From the NCBI GenBank assembly GCA_021234155.1, contig JAJEKV010000223.1, positions 186,001-250,000 on the forward strand: 64,000 nucleotides of DNA. Direction: 5' to 3'. A model generated the notes under the pieces. It was not told the origin of the DNA and ran no database searches. It saw only the letters and a list, made by a program, of their open reading frames with translations. This document shows positions 1 through 12,299 of this stretch, one piece after another. This stretch comes from Isoetes taiwanensis (taxonomy: Eukaryota; Streptophyta; Lycopodiopsida; Isoetales; Isoetaceae). Numbering within the stretch: position 1 is the first letter of the stretch; every line of letters starts with the position of its first letter. The position numbers and the translations under genes were made by a program.

Positions 1-1560
1 AGAATCATCAAAAACTTTATCTGGGGAAAGAAACACTTGGTCAATTGGAACTATACCACCAGATCTAAAGCCCATGGTGGTCTAGGTTGCAAGGAACTGC
101 TTTAGCTGGTAAACATGTTTGGAGGACAATTTTTTCACAAAATTAACCCAGCCTCTTGTCTTCATTAAATATTGGTTTCAAAAGTGTGGAATTACAGGGC
201 ATCCCTCCAATCAGTCATCAGCTACCTTCCTCGATTTTCGTTGATATTCATCATCCTCAGAACATTTCTCCTCTTATGAGAAGTTTGGTTTTAGCTTGGA
301 ACAAGATTTCTAAAATCTTGACTCATAACGATCCTGACCTGTTTCAGAGGAGCACCTCCATCTTCTGGAATCCTTATTTATCTTAGGCAAATGGTTATCT
401 TCTAGCTATCAATCACCCTAAGATTTATAAGAAATGGTCTCAATCGGGTATTACTACTCTAGGGGATCTCAGACAGGACAACAGGTGGATCTCTTGGACT
501 GCTCTCAAAAGAAAGGTTATGGGGACTTCTTCTGATAGGATCCTTTTTAATCATCTTAAAGCTAATTTATTTACTCTGAATCTGAATCCTCTGAACTTCC
601 ATATTGACTGCACTTGTAAGGAAAAGTATAACTACAAAGTCTCCATTGTTTATAAATTGTTAGCCTACAATAATTCTCCTTCAAAAGCTAAAACCTATTG
701 GAATCTTAATGACAATGAGGAGATTAGGCTTCATAAGAATATCTGGCTATCTTATTGCCCTCCAAAAGTTTCTTATTTTATCTGGTTATTGGCCAATAAA
801 AGTTTATCCAATCGCTAAGCACTACAATCCTAGTAGACATAAATTTGGTCTTAATCCTATTTCTGCTAATTGCCATCTTGATTGCAATAATAATGAATCT
901 TTGAATCATATTTTTAATTGTCCGAAATTAGATCCCTTATGGATTTGGTATGCTCTGTTCATAAATAAGCCAAATAATCTGATTGATTTCTTCATCCATG
1001 ATGACAAGTTTGATAATACTTTATTCTTCATTGTTTCATGGAATATATGGAAGTACCGGAGTAGATGTCTCCATGGGGGACATGCTATCTCTATATGCTG
1101 GATTAAGATTAACATCAAGCATGACATACAAATCTCTGCAACTGCTCATAGGTTTCAAAGTGAACAGAACATTTATGATGACAAATGGAACTCTATTGGT
1201 TATTTTTTTGGTCAACATAATTTGTTTAAATTACAGTGCTCTGAAACGGATACTAACTCATCTTCTGATGTTGATGCTAGAATATCTGGAGTTTTGTAAA
1301 CGCATCTTGGATACAAGCTTTGATTGTTTTGAGAAGGAATTGGGAACACTTTGACACGCAAGTAAATGCCCTTGCTGATATGATTGGAAATAAAAAATAC
1401 CAGGCTGGTTGTTCCCAAAGTTCCATGAATTTCCAGTCAGAGAGGTTCAGTGGGCATATGAATTCTGCAAGAGTACCTATCAGATGACTACCCTCTTTTG
1501 GTTTCTGGAAATCAATCATACGCAGATGACATATAGCCACTTTGAGTTTTACAGAGAGTG
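1..1560 (+). pseudogene. LINE ORF2 C-terminal relic (RT thumb, zf-RVT)
   Basis: This is the decayed 3' part of a plant LINE ORF2. The first 110 bases read, across stops, as the FIWG...GGLG segment that follows the reverse transcriptase palm. Positions 519-818 encode the block ending PPKVSYFIWLLANKSLSNR, typical of the zf-RVT region. A frameshift moves the reading frame to 709-1299, where Cys-rich residues and NHIFNCP mark the zinc finger. Multiple stops and frameshifts show it is dead. The 5' end lies outside the window. Positions 1340-1480 keep a fragment (WEHFDTQVNALADMIGNK) that may be the C-terminal tail. Confidence 0.75.
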
Positions 1561-1896
1561 ATATTATTATCATAGAGGGAAAGCAGATGCTTATGGAAAT
1601 CTCATGCTAATCATGGCTACTTCTTATGTTACTAATCTACTGGAGGCTCTAGATTGGGGAAATGATACCGACCATATCTTACAGCCAGCCTTCTCTAACC
1701 ATTTTTCCTATCTTGACCCTTAAGCTCAATATATATACCATAAATTTCCTGCTTCTCATACATTTTGGCTCAATTATGTTTACACAGGTTCATATTCAGC
1801 TAGATCAACTACATGAGAAGTGGAGAACTCGGAATATTTATGCTACTGCTACATTATACAAACTTTTAAAAAGCCTTCAAACATTAAGACTATTGA
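1561..1896. other. unassigned spacer between LINE relic and foldback element I
   Basis: No gene is recognised. Short open frames exist on both strands but carry no motif I know. The segment ends at TTGA directly before the CACTAG terminus of foldback element I. Confidence 0.4.
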
Positions 1897-3000
1897 CACT
1901 AGAGTTATTACTGGAACTATCCAGGGTTCATCCACCAGAATTGATCCAGCATACCCTCTGCCACTTAAATCCAGATATCTAACAAGAGAGATTTCCATTT
2001 CATAAGATACCACCACTTTTGGAATCTTCACTTGATTCTTTATGGCTATGGAGAATTTCATGACCAATGGATTACTGATATGTTGTGGTGATTGCCCAAA
2101 CCTTATAGAATTCAGCAGTTTTTACGCCAGGCCAGAACTGCATTTTCTAAACTTTCTAGCATAAAGGGGTCCAAACGTTTCTAAAATTGAAAGTAATTGA
2201 TGTTTTATTATAAAACATATTGATTTACATGTTTTCATGTTTCGTTGCTATTAGATGACATTATATGAAGTCGTCAAACCATATTTAGCTCAAAAAAGCT
2301 GTTTGAGGTTGTGAATTGTTTCTCCTTTACTATAACAAGTTTTGACGTAAGACTTGTGGCCATAAGTTGTCAACTCTAAGAGCTATAATCTAATAATTTT
2401 TTGAAGTCTCCATAAGTCGCGTTGATCTCAATTTTCATGAAAGAAGGTTTGACACATAATCCAGGACAAAAAAAAGAACTAAAATGGTGTAACTAAACTC
2501 ATATATAAGCTTTCTATGGGCAATAAAAGATGCATTCCATACATTCCACTTATATCTACATAATAAAGAATTTTATCAACTTAAATATGGTGAATAACTA
2601 TGTATTCGTTATATTTAGAAGTGGTTGTCAGTACACAAAATTGGAGCTTAGTTAGGATAATAGTAGAATAAACTCATATTTTATGATAGGCAATATTTTT
2701 TTAATGAATATGATCCTTGCTTGGCAACATAGACATGAATTTTATGTTAAAAGTAACACATTATGTAGAAGATTTGGTTTAAAATAGAACTGAACTATTT
2801 CTAGTTTTTACTTAAGCTTGCCATATTTTAAAGCAAGATAACACTCTTTTTCAACTCATGATTGACAAAACATGTGATACAAGTTCAAAATATAGTTTGT
2901 ATCGTCTTAGTGCAAAACATACGATGAAATCTTCTTATTTTTTACTATCACAAACTTAGGACATGTGTTTGCTACTTAGAAGTTCCTATTTTAGGTATAA
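1897..3000 (+). repeat. left arm of foldback element I
   Basis: Inverted copy of 7,739-8,840. Differences are mostly single substitutions, with a few small indels. It stops at GGTATAA, exactly where the Helitron CTAG begins. Confidence 0.85.
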
Positions 3001-3029
3001 CTAGAAACGTGTGCCCGGCGATGCCGGGC
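3001..3029 (-). other. Helitron A 3' terminus: hairpin plus CTAG
   Basis: On the plus strand CTAG (3,001-3,004) is followed by 8 nt and then GCCCGGC-GAT-GCCGGGC (3,013-3,029). Read on the minus strand this is hairpin, short spacer, CTAG, then T. Confidence 0.75.
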
Positions 3030-4690
3030 ATTACTCGTGGACGTGTGGAATGGATAGACATAATAGGATATGTAGGTGGAATAAAAAATAGTAAATGTAC
3101 ATGGATGTAATGGAGTTACGAATATCGGGCGGACAGAAATGCATAATGTGGAATAGAATGGGTAGACATAATGGAATGCATAAAGTTTAGGATGCCTGTG
3201 ATAGTTTAGGATTTTTTGAAGATTATGTGGTCAACACAATTGCAATTGGATGTTGTCTGTATGTTTGAGTGGAAGACGTGTGTGGGTAGTGTAGTGTAGT
3301 TTGTGGGGGTGTGTTTTGTGTGTGACTTAATAATATCTATCTAGGGTAATGGTAATGTGTAAACTCAACATTTTGGAGTTGCTTCTGTCTTTGGAAGTTG
3401 CAAATTTCCTTCATGCGATTTGATGACATGGTTGATACAAATTTTTGTCTTTCAATCCATGAGTTGCATGTTACATCCTCTAAGTTCTTCAAAATTTATG
3501 ATATAATGGATCCCCAAACTCCTCTAACCTCCTAAACACACAGACCTTAAATTCATGGACCCTGAACCAATGCCAACTATTAGTGCTCGTGCCTTGGTTT
3601 AAAAAATAATCTCGTATAACTGTTCATTGTAGGGATACAACTTTCAAGAGTTTATAGAATAAAGATTCATAGATACTTCTGTGGTCTAATGAGTGCACAT
3701 GTTAAGGTTGAGAATAGTAATTAAATATGTAAATGCTTTGTATCCAAAAAATGTCACATACAAAAAACATAAAAAACATAAGTGCCAGGAAAATATTACA
3801 CGATCATTCAACATAAAAAGGCTTAAGAAATAAAAGCACATTTGGGAGAGTTGAAGGCGTAAGAAAGACAACTATCTTGAATTTTGAGAGACACAATAGT
3901 ATTGCATCTAAGACATTGGGATTTTATCAAAGATACAACAAAGACATCACATTTGCCACATGGTACAACAAACTAACCACGATAAGTGTCCCAATTTGCT
4001 TGCTTGTTTCTGTACATGCACATGCAGAATTATAAATTCAACAATTATAAGAATGTAGTGTAAATATTAGTAAGGTATATGGATATACTGGGAAGCTTTA
4101 GCATTAACCTATTGGGAATTGAGCTAAGAACTTTATCTTGAATAGCTCAAAGAGTATGGGAAAACAAATAGAAGCCTCAAGGATGTTAAACTCCTAAACA
4201 TTAAGTTTAGTTGTAATCTCAAACTGCACCTTTTGTGAAATGCATTAAAAACATCCATTGATAACTATCAACATTTGTGATTCCCAACACAGGAACAATA
4301 CTATCAACATCTGTGATTCCCAATACAGGAACAGTGCTGGAAAAGTCTAACCTTGAAAAGTGGATGCAATGCTAATACTATAACCATGTCATGGGATAGG
4401 CTAAATTTGGCCAGAGCTACTACGTTGAAACATAAAAGCCATTTATGAAAGAATACCTATATCCAGAACGTCCATGCCATCCAATGCTTCCAGTTTTTTA
4501 TTGCAACAGCCATAGAAGAAGAGCCAACACAGAGATACATGGAGCCGACTCGCTTTCCCTGGTTTGAGACCTCACCCAAACCTTGGTTTTTATGAATATG
4601 AAATAGAAACATGTTTAAAAGAGAACTTTGGAAACATAAACGGGAGAATGGATTTGTAAACTTAACAGGTTGGAATCATCATTGATATAC

Positions 4691-5658
4691 CTAGGTCAAG
4701 GTAGTGCAAATCATCGAAGTGCTGGCGATTGTCCGTGAAACCACCAAACACAAAAGATATTTGTCAAGACCATTCCAGAATTCATCATTATCAACTATCA
4801 AAAGAGCCCGATGACATTCTGGATGTTTCACAAGTACTTGCATGAACACCAAATGCGGATAATTTTTAACTGCAATAAGAAGAGGCAATATAAACTGCAT
4901 GGTCCATTAAATGTGAGATTGAAGATTGCTTACAACTCTTCTATTAGAGTAAGGGAGGGTACACATTTACCTTTTCAACAACTATTTCTGCGCTAATACT
5001 TACTGCCAAATTCAACAACTATTTCTGCGCTAATACTTACTGTCACAACTCGCATTAGAACGTCTTCCGACTTGCAATTTTGAGCCTGAAGAGATGAGCA
5101 GATATAAGCAGCTACTACGATTCATAAGATGCAATTATTTAAGTACTTCAATCTACTAATTCAAGGGGCCATAAAAATCAAAACAAAAGAAAACACAAAG
5201 GGTTGAAATAAAGAAAGTAAACTTTGATCTTTTAGTCAATGTCTAACTTCTTATGCATGTTCGCAAAGCATTCGGACTATCTTATGCAGATCTTCCAGCA
5301 ATGTCTAGGTATATCTTGAACGTGGTGGTGCTGCCTTTACTGCAGGTAGCTGAGAAGGAATATCCTGGATCGATGGATGTGAATGACACTTTTTCTCTTT
5401 TAAGAATTTTAGCATTTGTTTTGGGCAGCATAGCTATGGCGCTGCAATAGCAGCTCTGGTTGCCCTTCTATGCCACGCCCATTCCTTTCCTTGGCACTCA
5501 GCCACTTTTCCAGACCACCCATCTCCCTTATTAGCTCGAATGGCTTTGAAATCTTCCGATGCTTGCTCCCAAGTAATTTCAAACGTTAACCACGACGGTA
5601 TTCCTAAGATTGAACCCAAGCTGTTCCAATCCAAAGTTAAGGATCCAAAGTTGGACAT
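4691..5658 (-). other. unidentified exon-like segments in Helitron A
   Basis: Two minus-strand open stretches look coding but I do not recognise them. One (4,691-4,900) contains LVKHPECHRALLIVDNDEFW. The other (5,434-5,658) contains WEQASEDFKAIRANKGDGW and KEWAWHRRATRAAIA. Between them, a plus-strand frame at 5,253-5,450 is also open. They lie in the same orientation as the RBM39-like exons and are probably captured gene pieces. Which gene they come from, and whether they are one gene, is unknown. Confidence 0.3.
4974..5042. repeat. 37-bp tandem duplication
   Basis: The 32-bp core at 4,974-5,005 recurs exactly at 5,011-5,042, a recent local duplication inside Helitron A. Confidence 0.85.
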
Positions 5659-5872
5659 TTAGAGAATCAACCTTTCTATCATCTACCTACATGTCGCATG
5701 TTAGAGTTTGATGACCCAGCACGGTTTGATGGCCATAGAAACAGCAAAACGAATTCGTCAACCACTCTCGGGAAATTTTTCCTCATAAGAAGAAATAGTC
5801 TGGAAAGTAATAGAGAGTGAGATATAGCATGAACTGGCAACCACAAAGAGCAAACAGGTTTGATGAATATAC

Positions 5873-6247
5873 CATAAATGTTGCAGTGATCATTTTTCCT
5901 GCAAACCATCGACCATGTAGGGCTTGCTGTGCTTTAGTGGCTGCAATTGCTGAATCAAAACGAAGATATACATGTCCTTCACTATTTCTGCAATGTGCTT
6001 ATGTCAGTGACTCAAATAGTTGTAAGTAAACAATATTCAAAAGTAACTTACTTGTCAACAAATATGTGCTTAATGAGTCCAAATTTTAAACACTCTTCCT
6101 GAACATCATCCTTGATGTCAAGATCAAAATCCGGCTCCGTCTAGCATGCAACTAAATTGTGAAAAAAAAGATCATAGGAAGCAAAAAGTGCAGCTTACGA
6201 AAATACCTCAGTTTTGGGATCAAAAATCAAAGTAGCAACGCAATTGT
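5873..6247 (-). pseudogene. RBM39-like splicing factor fragment (C-terminal RRM)
   Basis: Three minus-strand exons match the C-terminal U2AF-homology RRM of the RBM39/CC1-like splicing factors. Exon 6,247-6,207 encodes LIFDPKTE. Exon 6,140-6,052 encodes EPDFDLDIKDDVQEECLKFG and ends KHIFVDK at a GTAAGT donor. Exon 5,987-5,873 follows a GCAG acceptor and encodes NSEGHVYLRFDSAIAATKAQ, then GRWFAGKMITATFM before a GT donor. The intron phases join in frame, so genomic DNA rather than cDNA was captured. The N-terminal RS region, the earlier RRMs and the C-terminal tail are absent, so it is a non-functional fragment. Confidence 0.8.
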
Positions 6248-6399
6248 AAATCATTTCATGATAATGTACATCTCCTCCCAAAAACTTGCAAAATATTAAT
6301 AGAAGTATCTCTCCAAAAACTGCAAAATATTTATCAAAAGTGAGAAATCCAGTTTAACCTCCAACTTAAATAAAAGCATAAGGGCATCAGAGTGAAGAA

Positions 6400-6560
6400 T
6401 CACCATGAAGAAGAAACAATGTAATTCCAACTGAAATGGTGGCAAGTTTGCCCTACAAATGTTACATCAGATAACATAAGAGAACAAAAAATTTCACCTC
6501 AATGGAGCACAATATAGAGAAATTGAGCCCTTCAGACCTGCTCCACCTGTTCCCAAAGCC
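6400..6560 (-). other. possible captured exons, family unknown
   Basis: On the minus strand two short open blocks are bordered by plausible splice sites: one reads LGTGGAGLKGSISLYCAPLR before GTGAAA, the next reads GKLATISVGITLFLLHG after a TTGTAG acceptor. They resemble consecutive exons of one gene, upstream of the RBM39-like exons. I cannot name the family. Confidence 0.3.
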
Positions 6561-6800
6561 AAAGAGCTGACATAAGTGGGAAAAAATGTTTCAAGGGCAG
6601 ATATCTTTGCAACGAAATAGCTAAAGAATAACTCTGATGAGGAAATAGCTTGAGAAAGAAACTACTGGCCCCTGGCTCCAAGAAGAGAAGTGCTCACCCA
6701 AGAAACAAATGGCATTTTTGGAGAAGCAAAAACCTGGCCGAAGATGAATGAGAGCTCCACACTTGCGCTTGGAGCAAGCACTGGCGGAAACAAACACAAA

Positions 6801-7215
6801 GTGGGAGAGTAACCTGAAGAATAAAACAGCATTATTGGCAAGAACAACTTCGGATTCTTGCTTTGTTTCCATGCTCACCTGCCGCCCAGCTGAAGAGCTC
6901 CACAGCTCCAAGGATCCCAAGTGCGCACAGCCTGTGTTTCGTGAGTAAAGAGTGGGAGAGTAACCTCAAGAATAAAAACAGCATTATTGGCAAGAACAAC
7001 TTCGATTCTTGCTCGTTTCCATGCTCACCGCCCGCCAAAAAGAGCTCCATACTCAAGGATCCCAAGTGCGCACAGCCTGCATTTCGTGAGTAAAAGTGGG
7101 AGAGTAACCTGAAGAATAAAACGGCATTATTGGTAAGAAGAACTTCAGATTCTTGCTTTGTTTCCATCCTCACCTCTCACCTGCCGCCCAGCTGAAGAGC
7201 ACACCTCCAAGATCC
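6801..7215. repeat. three ~147-bp tandem repeats
   Basis: Units start at 6,801, 6,952 and 7,096 with GTGGGAGAGTAACCT. The first two end near CACAGCCTG..TTTCGTGAGTAAA; the third diverges after about 105 bp. Differences are small indels and substitutions. Confidence 0.85.
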
Positions 7216-7363
7216 GACCCAGGGCAATAGCCAGAAGAAGCGCCAAACTGAGTTTCGTATCCAAAATTCGTCGTCATTCAATTGTGTCGGCTCGGCCAAC
7301 TTCAAAAAATTCGAATTAAATGCTGGCGATGCCGGAAGGGGGAACTCAGGATGCTGGCGATGC

Positions 7364-7738
7364 CGCACATCCTCATCTTAATTAGTTGGTTGCTAGAATT
7401 GCATTATTTAATGGTAAAGTTGAAGCACAAGCAAACTGAACCTATATGAATCTCCACTCATCCTTCCAAAAATTATGTTAGAGAAGGTAGAAAATCACCA
7501 CATCATTGTATAAGTGACAAATGAACAATAAATAAAATTGATAATCATAATTAGAGAGATTTAATTCTATACCCAATTCGTTAATTGTGGACCATAATGG
7601 TCCATGCCCATTTATATTCAAATCTTACATATAGTAGTATGTTATTTTTAACATCAAATTGGAGATCTATGTTGCCAATGAAGCTTGAACCCATAAAAAA
7701 TATAGTCTATCATGAAAGATAAGCTAAAGTTACTATTA
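7364..7738 (+). repeat. core of foldback element I, shared with element II
   Basis: This single-copy core matches 15,841-16,163 and 20,548-20,660 of element II in the same orientation. Element I lacks about 60 bp that element II has near 15,860-15,920. Element I also lacks the LINE that splits the core of element II, so it shows that insertion site empty. Confidence 0.8.
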
Positions 7739-8840
7739 TTATACCTAAAGTAGGAACTCTTAAGCAGCAAACACGTGTACTAAGTTTATGATAGTAAAAA
7801 ATAAGAAGATTTCATCGTGTGTTTTGCACTAAGACGATACAAACTATATTTTAAACTTCTATTACATGTTTCGTCAATCATGAGTTGAAAAAGAATGCTA
7901 TCTTGCCTTAAAATATGGCAAGCCTAAGTACAAACCAGAAATGGTCCATGTCTATTTTAAATCAAATCTTGTACGTAATATGTTACTTTAACATGAAATT
8001 CAAGATCTATGTTGCCAAGGAAGGGTGACATTCATAAAAAATATTGCCTACCATAAAAGATGAGTTTTTTGTATTATTACCTTAGCTAAACTCTAATTTT
8101 GTGTAGTGGCAACCACCTCTAAATGTAAAGAATACATGGTTATTCATCATATTTAAGTTCATAAAATTCTTTATTATGAATGTATAAGTGGAATGAATGG
8201 AGTGCATCATTTATTGCCCTTAGAAAGCTTATATATGAGTTGAGTTAAACCACGTTAGTTCTATTTTTGTCCTGGATTCTGTATCGAATCTTCTTTAGTG
8301 AAAATTGAGATCAACATGACTTATAGACACTTCAAAAAATTATTGGACTATAGCTCTTAGAGTTGACAACTTATGGCCGCAAGTCTTACGTCAAAACTTG
8401 TTATAGTAAAGGAGAAACAATTCACAACCTCAAACAGCTTTTTTGAGCTAAAAATGGTTTGACGACTTCATATAATGCCATCTAATAGCAACGAAATATG
8501 CAAACATGCAAATCAACATGTTTTATCATAAAACATCAATTACTTTCAATTTTAGAAACGTTTGGACCCCTTTATGCTAGAAAGTTTGAAGAATGCAGTT
8601 CTGGCCTGGCGTAAAAACTGCTGAATTCAATGAGGTTTGGGCAATCACCACAACATATCAGTAAATCTATTGGTCATGAAATTCTCCATGGCCATAAAGA
8701 ATCGAGTGAAGATTCCAAAAGTGGTGATATCTTGTGAAATGGAAATTTCTCTTGTTAGATACCTGGGTTTAAGTGGCAGAGGGTATGCTGGACCAATTCT
8801 GGTGGATGAACCCAGAATAGTTCCAGTAACAACTCTAGTG
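7739..8840 (-). repeat. right arm of foldback element I
   Basis: Inverted copy of 1,897-3,000, uninterrupted. Its complement reads GGTATAATAATAG at the point where the left arm is followed by the Helitron, so it shows the site without the insertion. Confidence 0.85.
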
Positions 8841-11460
8841 TTAATGAAAGCCATAAAATCATGCTTCATAATATCCCAAAGGTATAAGTAAAATTCAGGA
8901 GGAAAGCCATCTGGGCCAGATTTGCCATGCTTTAGACTTTTGAGCATAGAATAAACTTCCTCTATTTGATCAGAGCAATATCCATTTTTGATTGATCACT
9001 GGGAATGAACAAGTCAACGAGCTTTTTAAAATTATCATCTTTAGCTGTCTCAGAGGCAACTCTTGGGAGATCAATAGCAAACGGTTTAGAATAATTTGAG
9101 GACAAGAAGCTAGAGATCTCATCTGGCTTGTTAAAAGTATTACCTAAATTTTCTTTGACTTCAGTTATAGAGAACTTGAGTTGTCTGGATTTTGCAACCC
9201 TGAAGAAGAGATTAGTACATCCCGAGTCCATATCATTGATATATCTGGTTTTGCATCTGATAGCAGCAATATTAAAAGTATCCAGCTAGATTATAACTAT
9301 TTAAATAGTATTCATGATCCCAATTATTTTTTTCTCCTTGACTACTATTTTCTTTATTGCTCTCAATATCAGAATCACTCTCATTTTTGGATAAGATGCC
9401 ACCGGGGATAAACTCAAAGAGTTTATTAACAATGGGGTTAGAATCCAAACCGGCATCTGCAATGATATTACAATTTGAATTATTATTATTTGTTATAGGA
9501 TTGAAGACTTGCCTGATAGATAGACCCTCAGCTTTTCTTGAGTATGGAGTGCTCACATTTGTTGTATCCTTTGGAGTTTATGGTACATATTCCATATCAG
9601 CAGCTTGCTGAATATTTCTTTCAAGATCTATTTCAACCTCTTTTTCTTTGTCAGTGCCTAATTGGATCTACCATATAGTGTACTTCTTGTTCCTTTATCT
9701 CTGCACTATTTTTCTTTTGCTTATAAAAATCAATGGATGCCAACTGTTGAGCAATTTCCTTGGAAATGAAAAGACGGTTATGAGGAAGGTTACCAGAGGA
9801 ATTAGGAGATGATAAATCAATGAGGTCTATGAAAATGGGGGTGATATTTTTTCTGGTTTTAAGAGGAGAGAAAGAAATAGGTAGGTTAACCAGGGAAGAT
9901 AATGGTTGAGCTTCATTCTTTGAATGCAAAAAATCAGTATGGTCTGCAGGCTTGTTAACAAGGACAACAAATTGGTTAGAATAGAAGATTACCTCATCAT
10001 CATCATCCTCAGAGGATAATATAGCTTTATCCATTTCTCCAGAGACACTTTGTTGTCCCTTCTTGTTGACAACTTTCTTCTGAGGTGCAGATAGGTGAAC
10101 TTGATGCTGCTTAATAAGATCCCCTGTAGTATTTTTAATTGATGTAGAATGGTTGCTTCACTCGGTGGGTCTCCGCTTATCCGCTGAGATTTTATTCCTG
10201 TCTCTGCATTTATACTTGTATTTGACTCTTTGATTGAATAAAGTCTGACGTCCTTCAACAAAAAAAAAAAACAACTTTGGATCAACAACACTCTGTGCAT
10301 TATTCTTGCATATGTTGGCCTTTGCTTCTTTAGGAACCTGGTTAATTTTGCTCATTTTTGGCTCATTAATTTTTAGCGAGTATTTGTTTTGAATTTCCTT
10401 AGTTAATGAATCTCTCGTACCTTTAGTTGGATTCCAAATTAAAGGAATGCATTGTGGTTTTAAAACGAAGGTCAAGGCTTTACCGTTGATCTAAATCTTG
10501 GAGTCCCTAACAATCTGTGAGAGAGTAGAATGAAGATCTAAGATGTGGTCTTTCTCATAACCAACCTTTGTCTCACCCTTTAGCTTATATCTTGGAGCAT
10601 CTATTAGTTGTGTTGTAGTTGAAGAAGTAGTTGTAAAAGCACCATTCCTTTATAATAGTGGAGATTTTTGCTGCTCTCTCTCCATTTTCTTTCTTGCAAA
10701 TTTTTTTGCACTGCCATTAACTCTAGTTCATGGGACTAATGGATCTTTCTCAATGACAATGTTAATTTCTAAAGTCCTGCCAATCGAGTCCTTTAGAGTT
10801 TTCTTTTCCTTCAAAACATCATTGTTCACATCGATTTTGCAATCTGCATACCAAAAATGTCTAGAACAACATTTAATACAATTTGGAGGTAAGCCAGCCC
10901 ATCTTAGGTGGAGAATAGCTTTTTGGCCAAAACAATTAGTAAAGGGTATAGTTGAAGGAATTTTTTTTGGATAGATCCAGTTAGACATAGGCTATTAGAG
11001 GTTTGTCTGGAGCATAAACAGTAGAGATGTAGGTACCAATGGAATTGAAAAGAGTTTTGAAAGAATCTTTGCTCCAATTGATTGGGTAAGACCATAAAGG
11101 GATGTAGAAGCTACACAAAAGTTGTTAACATCAGAGATCGAGAGCTTTATATTCCATTCAATGAAGGATATATAAAAGTTCTCATATACCATTGTACCAC
11201 TGTGAAGCAAGAAATTAGCAATTTCTTGATTTCCACATTCAACCATGATATAGTAAACAACATTAATAGAAAGGCCTTTTTGCATGGACAGAAGATATGA
11301 TAATAAATTAGCAATATTGACTCCTATCTTATCAACTTTCAAGATAACAGCAGAGTTCGAAAGACATTTCATTTTTTCAAAAACCATAAGGAAATTTAGA
11401 TGAAAACCATGAACAGTGGCGAGTTTTAGGGGCATTTGTGGCTGCCCTTATTGAAGAATC
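8841..11460 (-). pseudogene. LINE relic: ORF1 (DUF4283-like, CCHC) and partial ORF2
   Basis: Read on the minus strand from 11,435. Positions 11,435-10,995 resemble the DUF4283-type ORF1 domain. Positions 10,988-10,728 carry a degenerate zinc knuckle, CIKCCSRHFWYADC. Positions 10,475-9,651 are the low-complexity ORF1 tail. ORF2 is represented by 9,556-9,272, then 9,231-8,962 (DSGCTNLFFRVAKSRQL, the linker before RT), then GKSGPDGFPPEFYLYLWDIM of the RT finger at 8,947-8,841. The APE endonuclease is missing, so there is an internal deletion. ORF2 stops abruptly at FIN where foldback element I begins. Several stops and frame changes are present. Confidence 0.75.
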
Positions 11461-12158
11461 CCGTCCTATACAGCATCAAAATTAACTTCATTGACAGTCG
11501 TGGAGTACCATAAGGCTCCGGAACTCCAGTGGCAGGATCAATTGTATGAGTAATCCCGAGCAGGCTTGGATACTAACCTTAGAAAAGTTATGAAACAGTA
11601 GAAAGGCAATCCAACACCGATGTAAAGAAAAAACAAAGGATATTTGTGAGCATGGCCGAAAAATAGGGACTTTTTTTTTACTACCCTTCCATTGATCTTC
11701 CCATTTTGGGACCGATAAGTATTTTTATTTCTTTCTACCTTCATCCAGAAGCAATGGGATTTTTTTCAGCTTGATTCTTTAGGAGTTATTCTCTTACAGC
11801 TTGATTCTTGCAGACCGAGTTGAATCCACTAAATGAAGACATGGGAAAGCATGAAGAAAGATGAAAAACAGGGAAGGAATGCAACAATGGAATTGGTCAC
11901 AACCCTTTCTCTGCACTGTAAATTGGTAAAAATTAGTGTCTCCAAAAAGGTGAGCCCAACTTTCATCCCATATAAGGAAAGGACAGGCCAGAAATCAGCC
12001 CAAAAGCCTTTGGCATAATATAGAGGATGGCATGACCCAATCCATCTATGCCATGTGTCGTGCAAAAATCATGCACTCTTTTTTTGCCTTGAGGCAATCT
12101 ACAAACCATTTATATTAGTAGAAGATGCATTTTACATGTTAAAATTTTAAGTTCAATA
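11461..12158 (-). other. probable 5' region of the minus-strand LINE
   Basis: No gene is recognised. A minus-strand frame at 12,065-11,829 (starting MHDTWHRWIGSCHPLYY) is open but has no motif I know. Position suggests LINE 5' sequence or an upstream ORF1 part. Confidence 0.3.
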
Positions 12159-12240
12159 ATGAGAATGAGAATGAGAATGAGAATGATTTTTTATCGTCCA
12201 CTGAGGCCAATCGGCCTATGGGACCCATAAGGAGCGCAGC
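12159..12240 (-). mobile_element. short LINE 3' end with (ATTCTC)n tail
   Basis: On the minus strand this reads GGGTCCCATAGGCCGATT, then GGCCTCAGTGGACGATAAAA, then four ATTCTC-type repeats. It contains the stem AGGCC-GATT-GGCCT found at other LINE 3' ends here. No coding sequence precedes it, so it is strongly 5'-truncated; its 5' edge is not defined. Confidence 0.6.
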
Positions 12241-12299
12241 AAACTTATTACTGTCCGGGTTGTCCTATTTATAAGTTTGCAATAGTACTTTACTATGTT

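Larger units (their letters stand above)
3001..7360 (-). mobile_element. non-autonomous Helitron A carrying gene fragments
   Basis: On the minus strand the element ends with a perfect 7-bp stem hairpin (3,013-3,029), an 8-nt spacer, then CTAG followed by host T. This is the canonical Helitron 3' end. Insertion between A and T is supported by the other arm of foldback element I, which reads GGTATAA then TAATAG. The 5' TC end is not fixed: two candidates of the form A/TCGCCAGCAT occur near 7,331 and 7,360 (minus strand). No Rep-helicase is present. Inside lie minus-strand exons of an RBM39-like gene and other exon-like pieces, in the same orientation as the element. Positions 3,030-4,690 show nothing recognisable. 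Confidence 0.65.
1897..8840. mobile_element. foldback (long inverted repeat) element I
   Basis: Two arms of about 1.1 kb (1,897-3,000 and 7,739-8,840) are inverted copies, roughly 90-95% alike by eye. They begin CACTAGAGTTATTACTGG on the left and end with the complement on the right. Outside the termini stand TTGA (left) and TTAA (right), so a TTAA target duplication with one mutation is possible. The core 7,364-7,738 is single copy and is shared with element II. No transposase is recognisable. A Helitron occupies 3,001 to about 7,360. The CACTA start suggests the CACTA superfamily, but the TTAA flanks do not fit its 3-bp target duplication, so the class is open. Confidence 0.7.

Noticed and set aside
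6801-7215. CRISPR-like array
   Set aside because: Three long, directly adjacent units without unique spacers in a eukaryotic genome; an ordinary tandem repeat.
8645-8840. RT coding continuing into the arm of foldback element I
   Set aside because: The frame stays open by chance (TRVVTGTILGS...), but the same arm sequence occurs at 1,897 without any LINE RT before it, and it does not match RT motifs.
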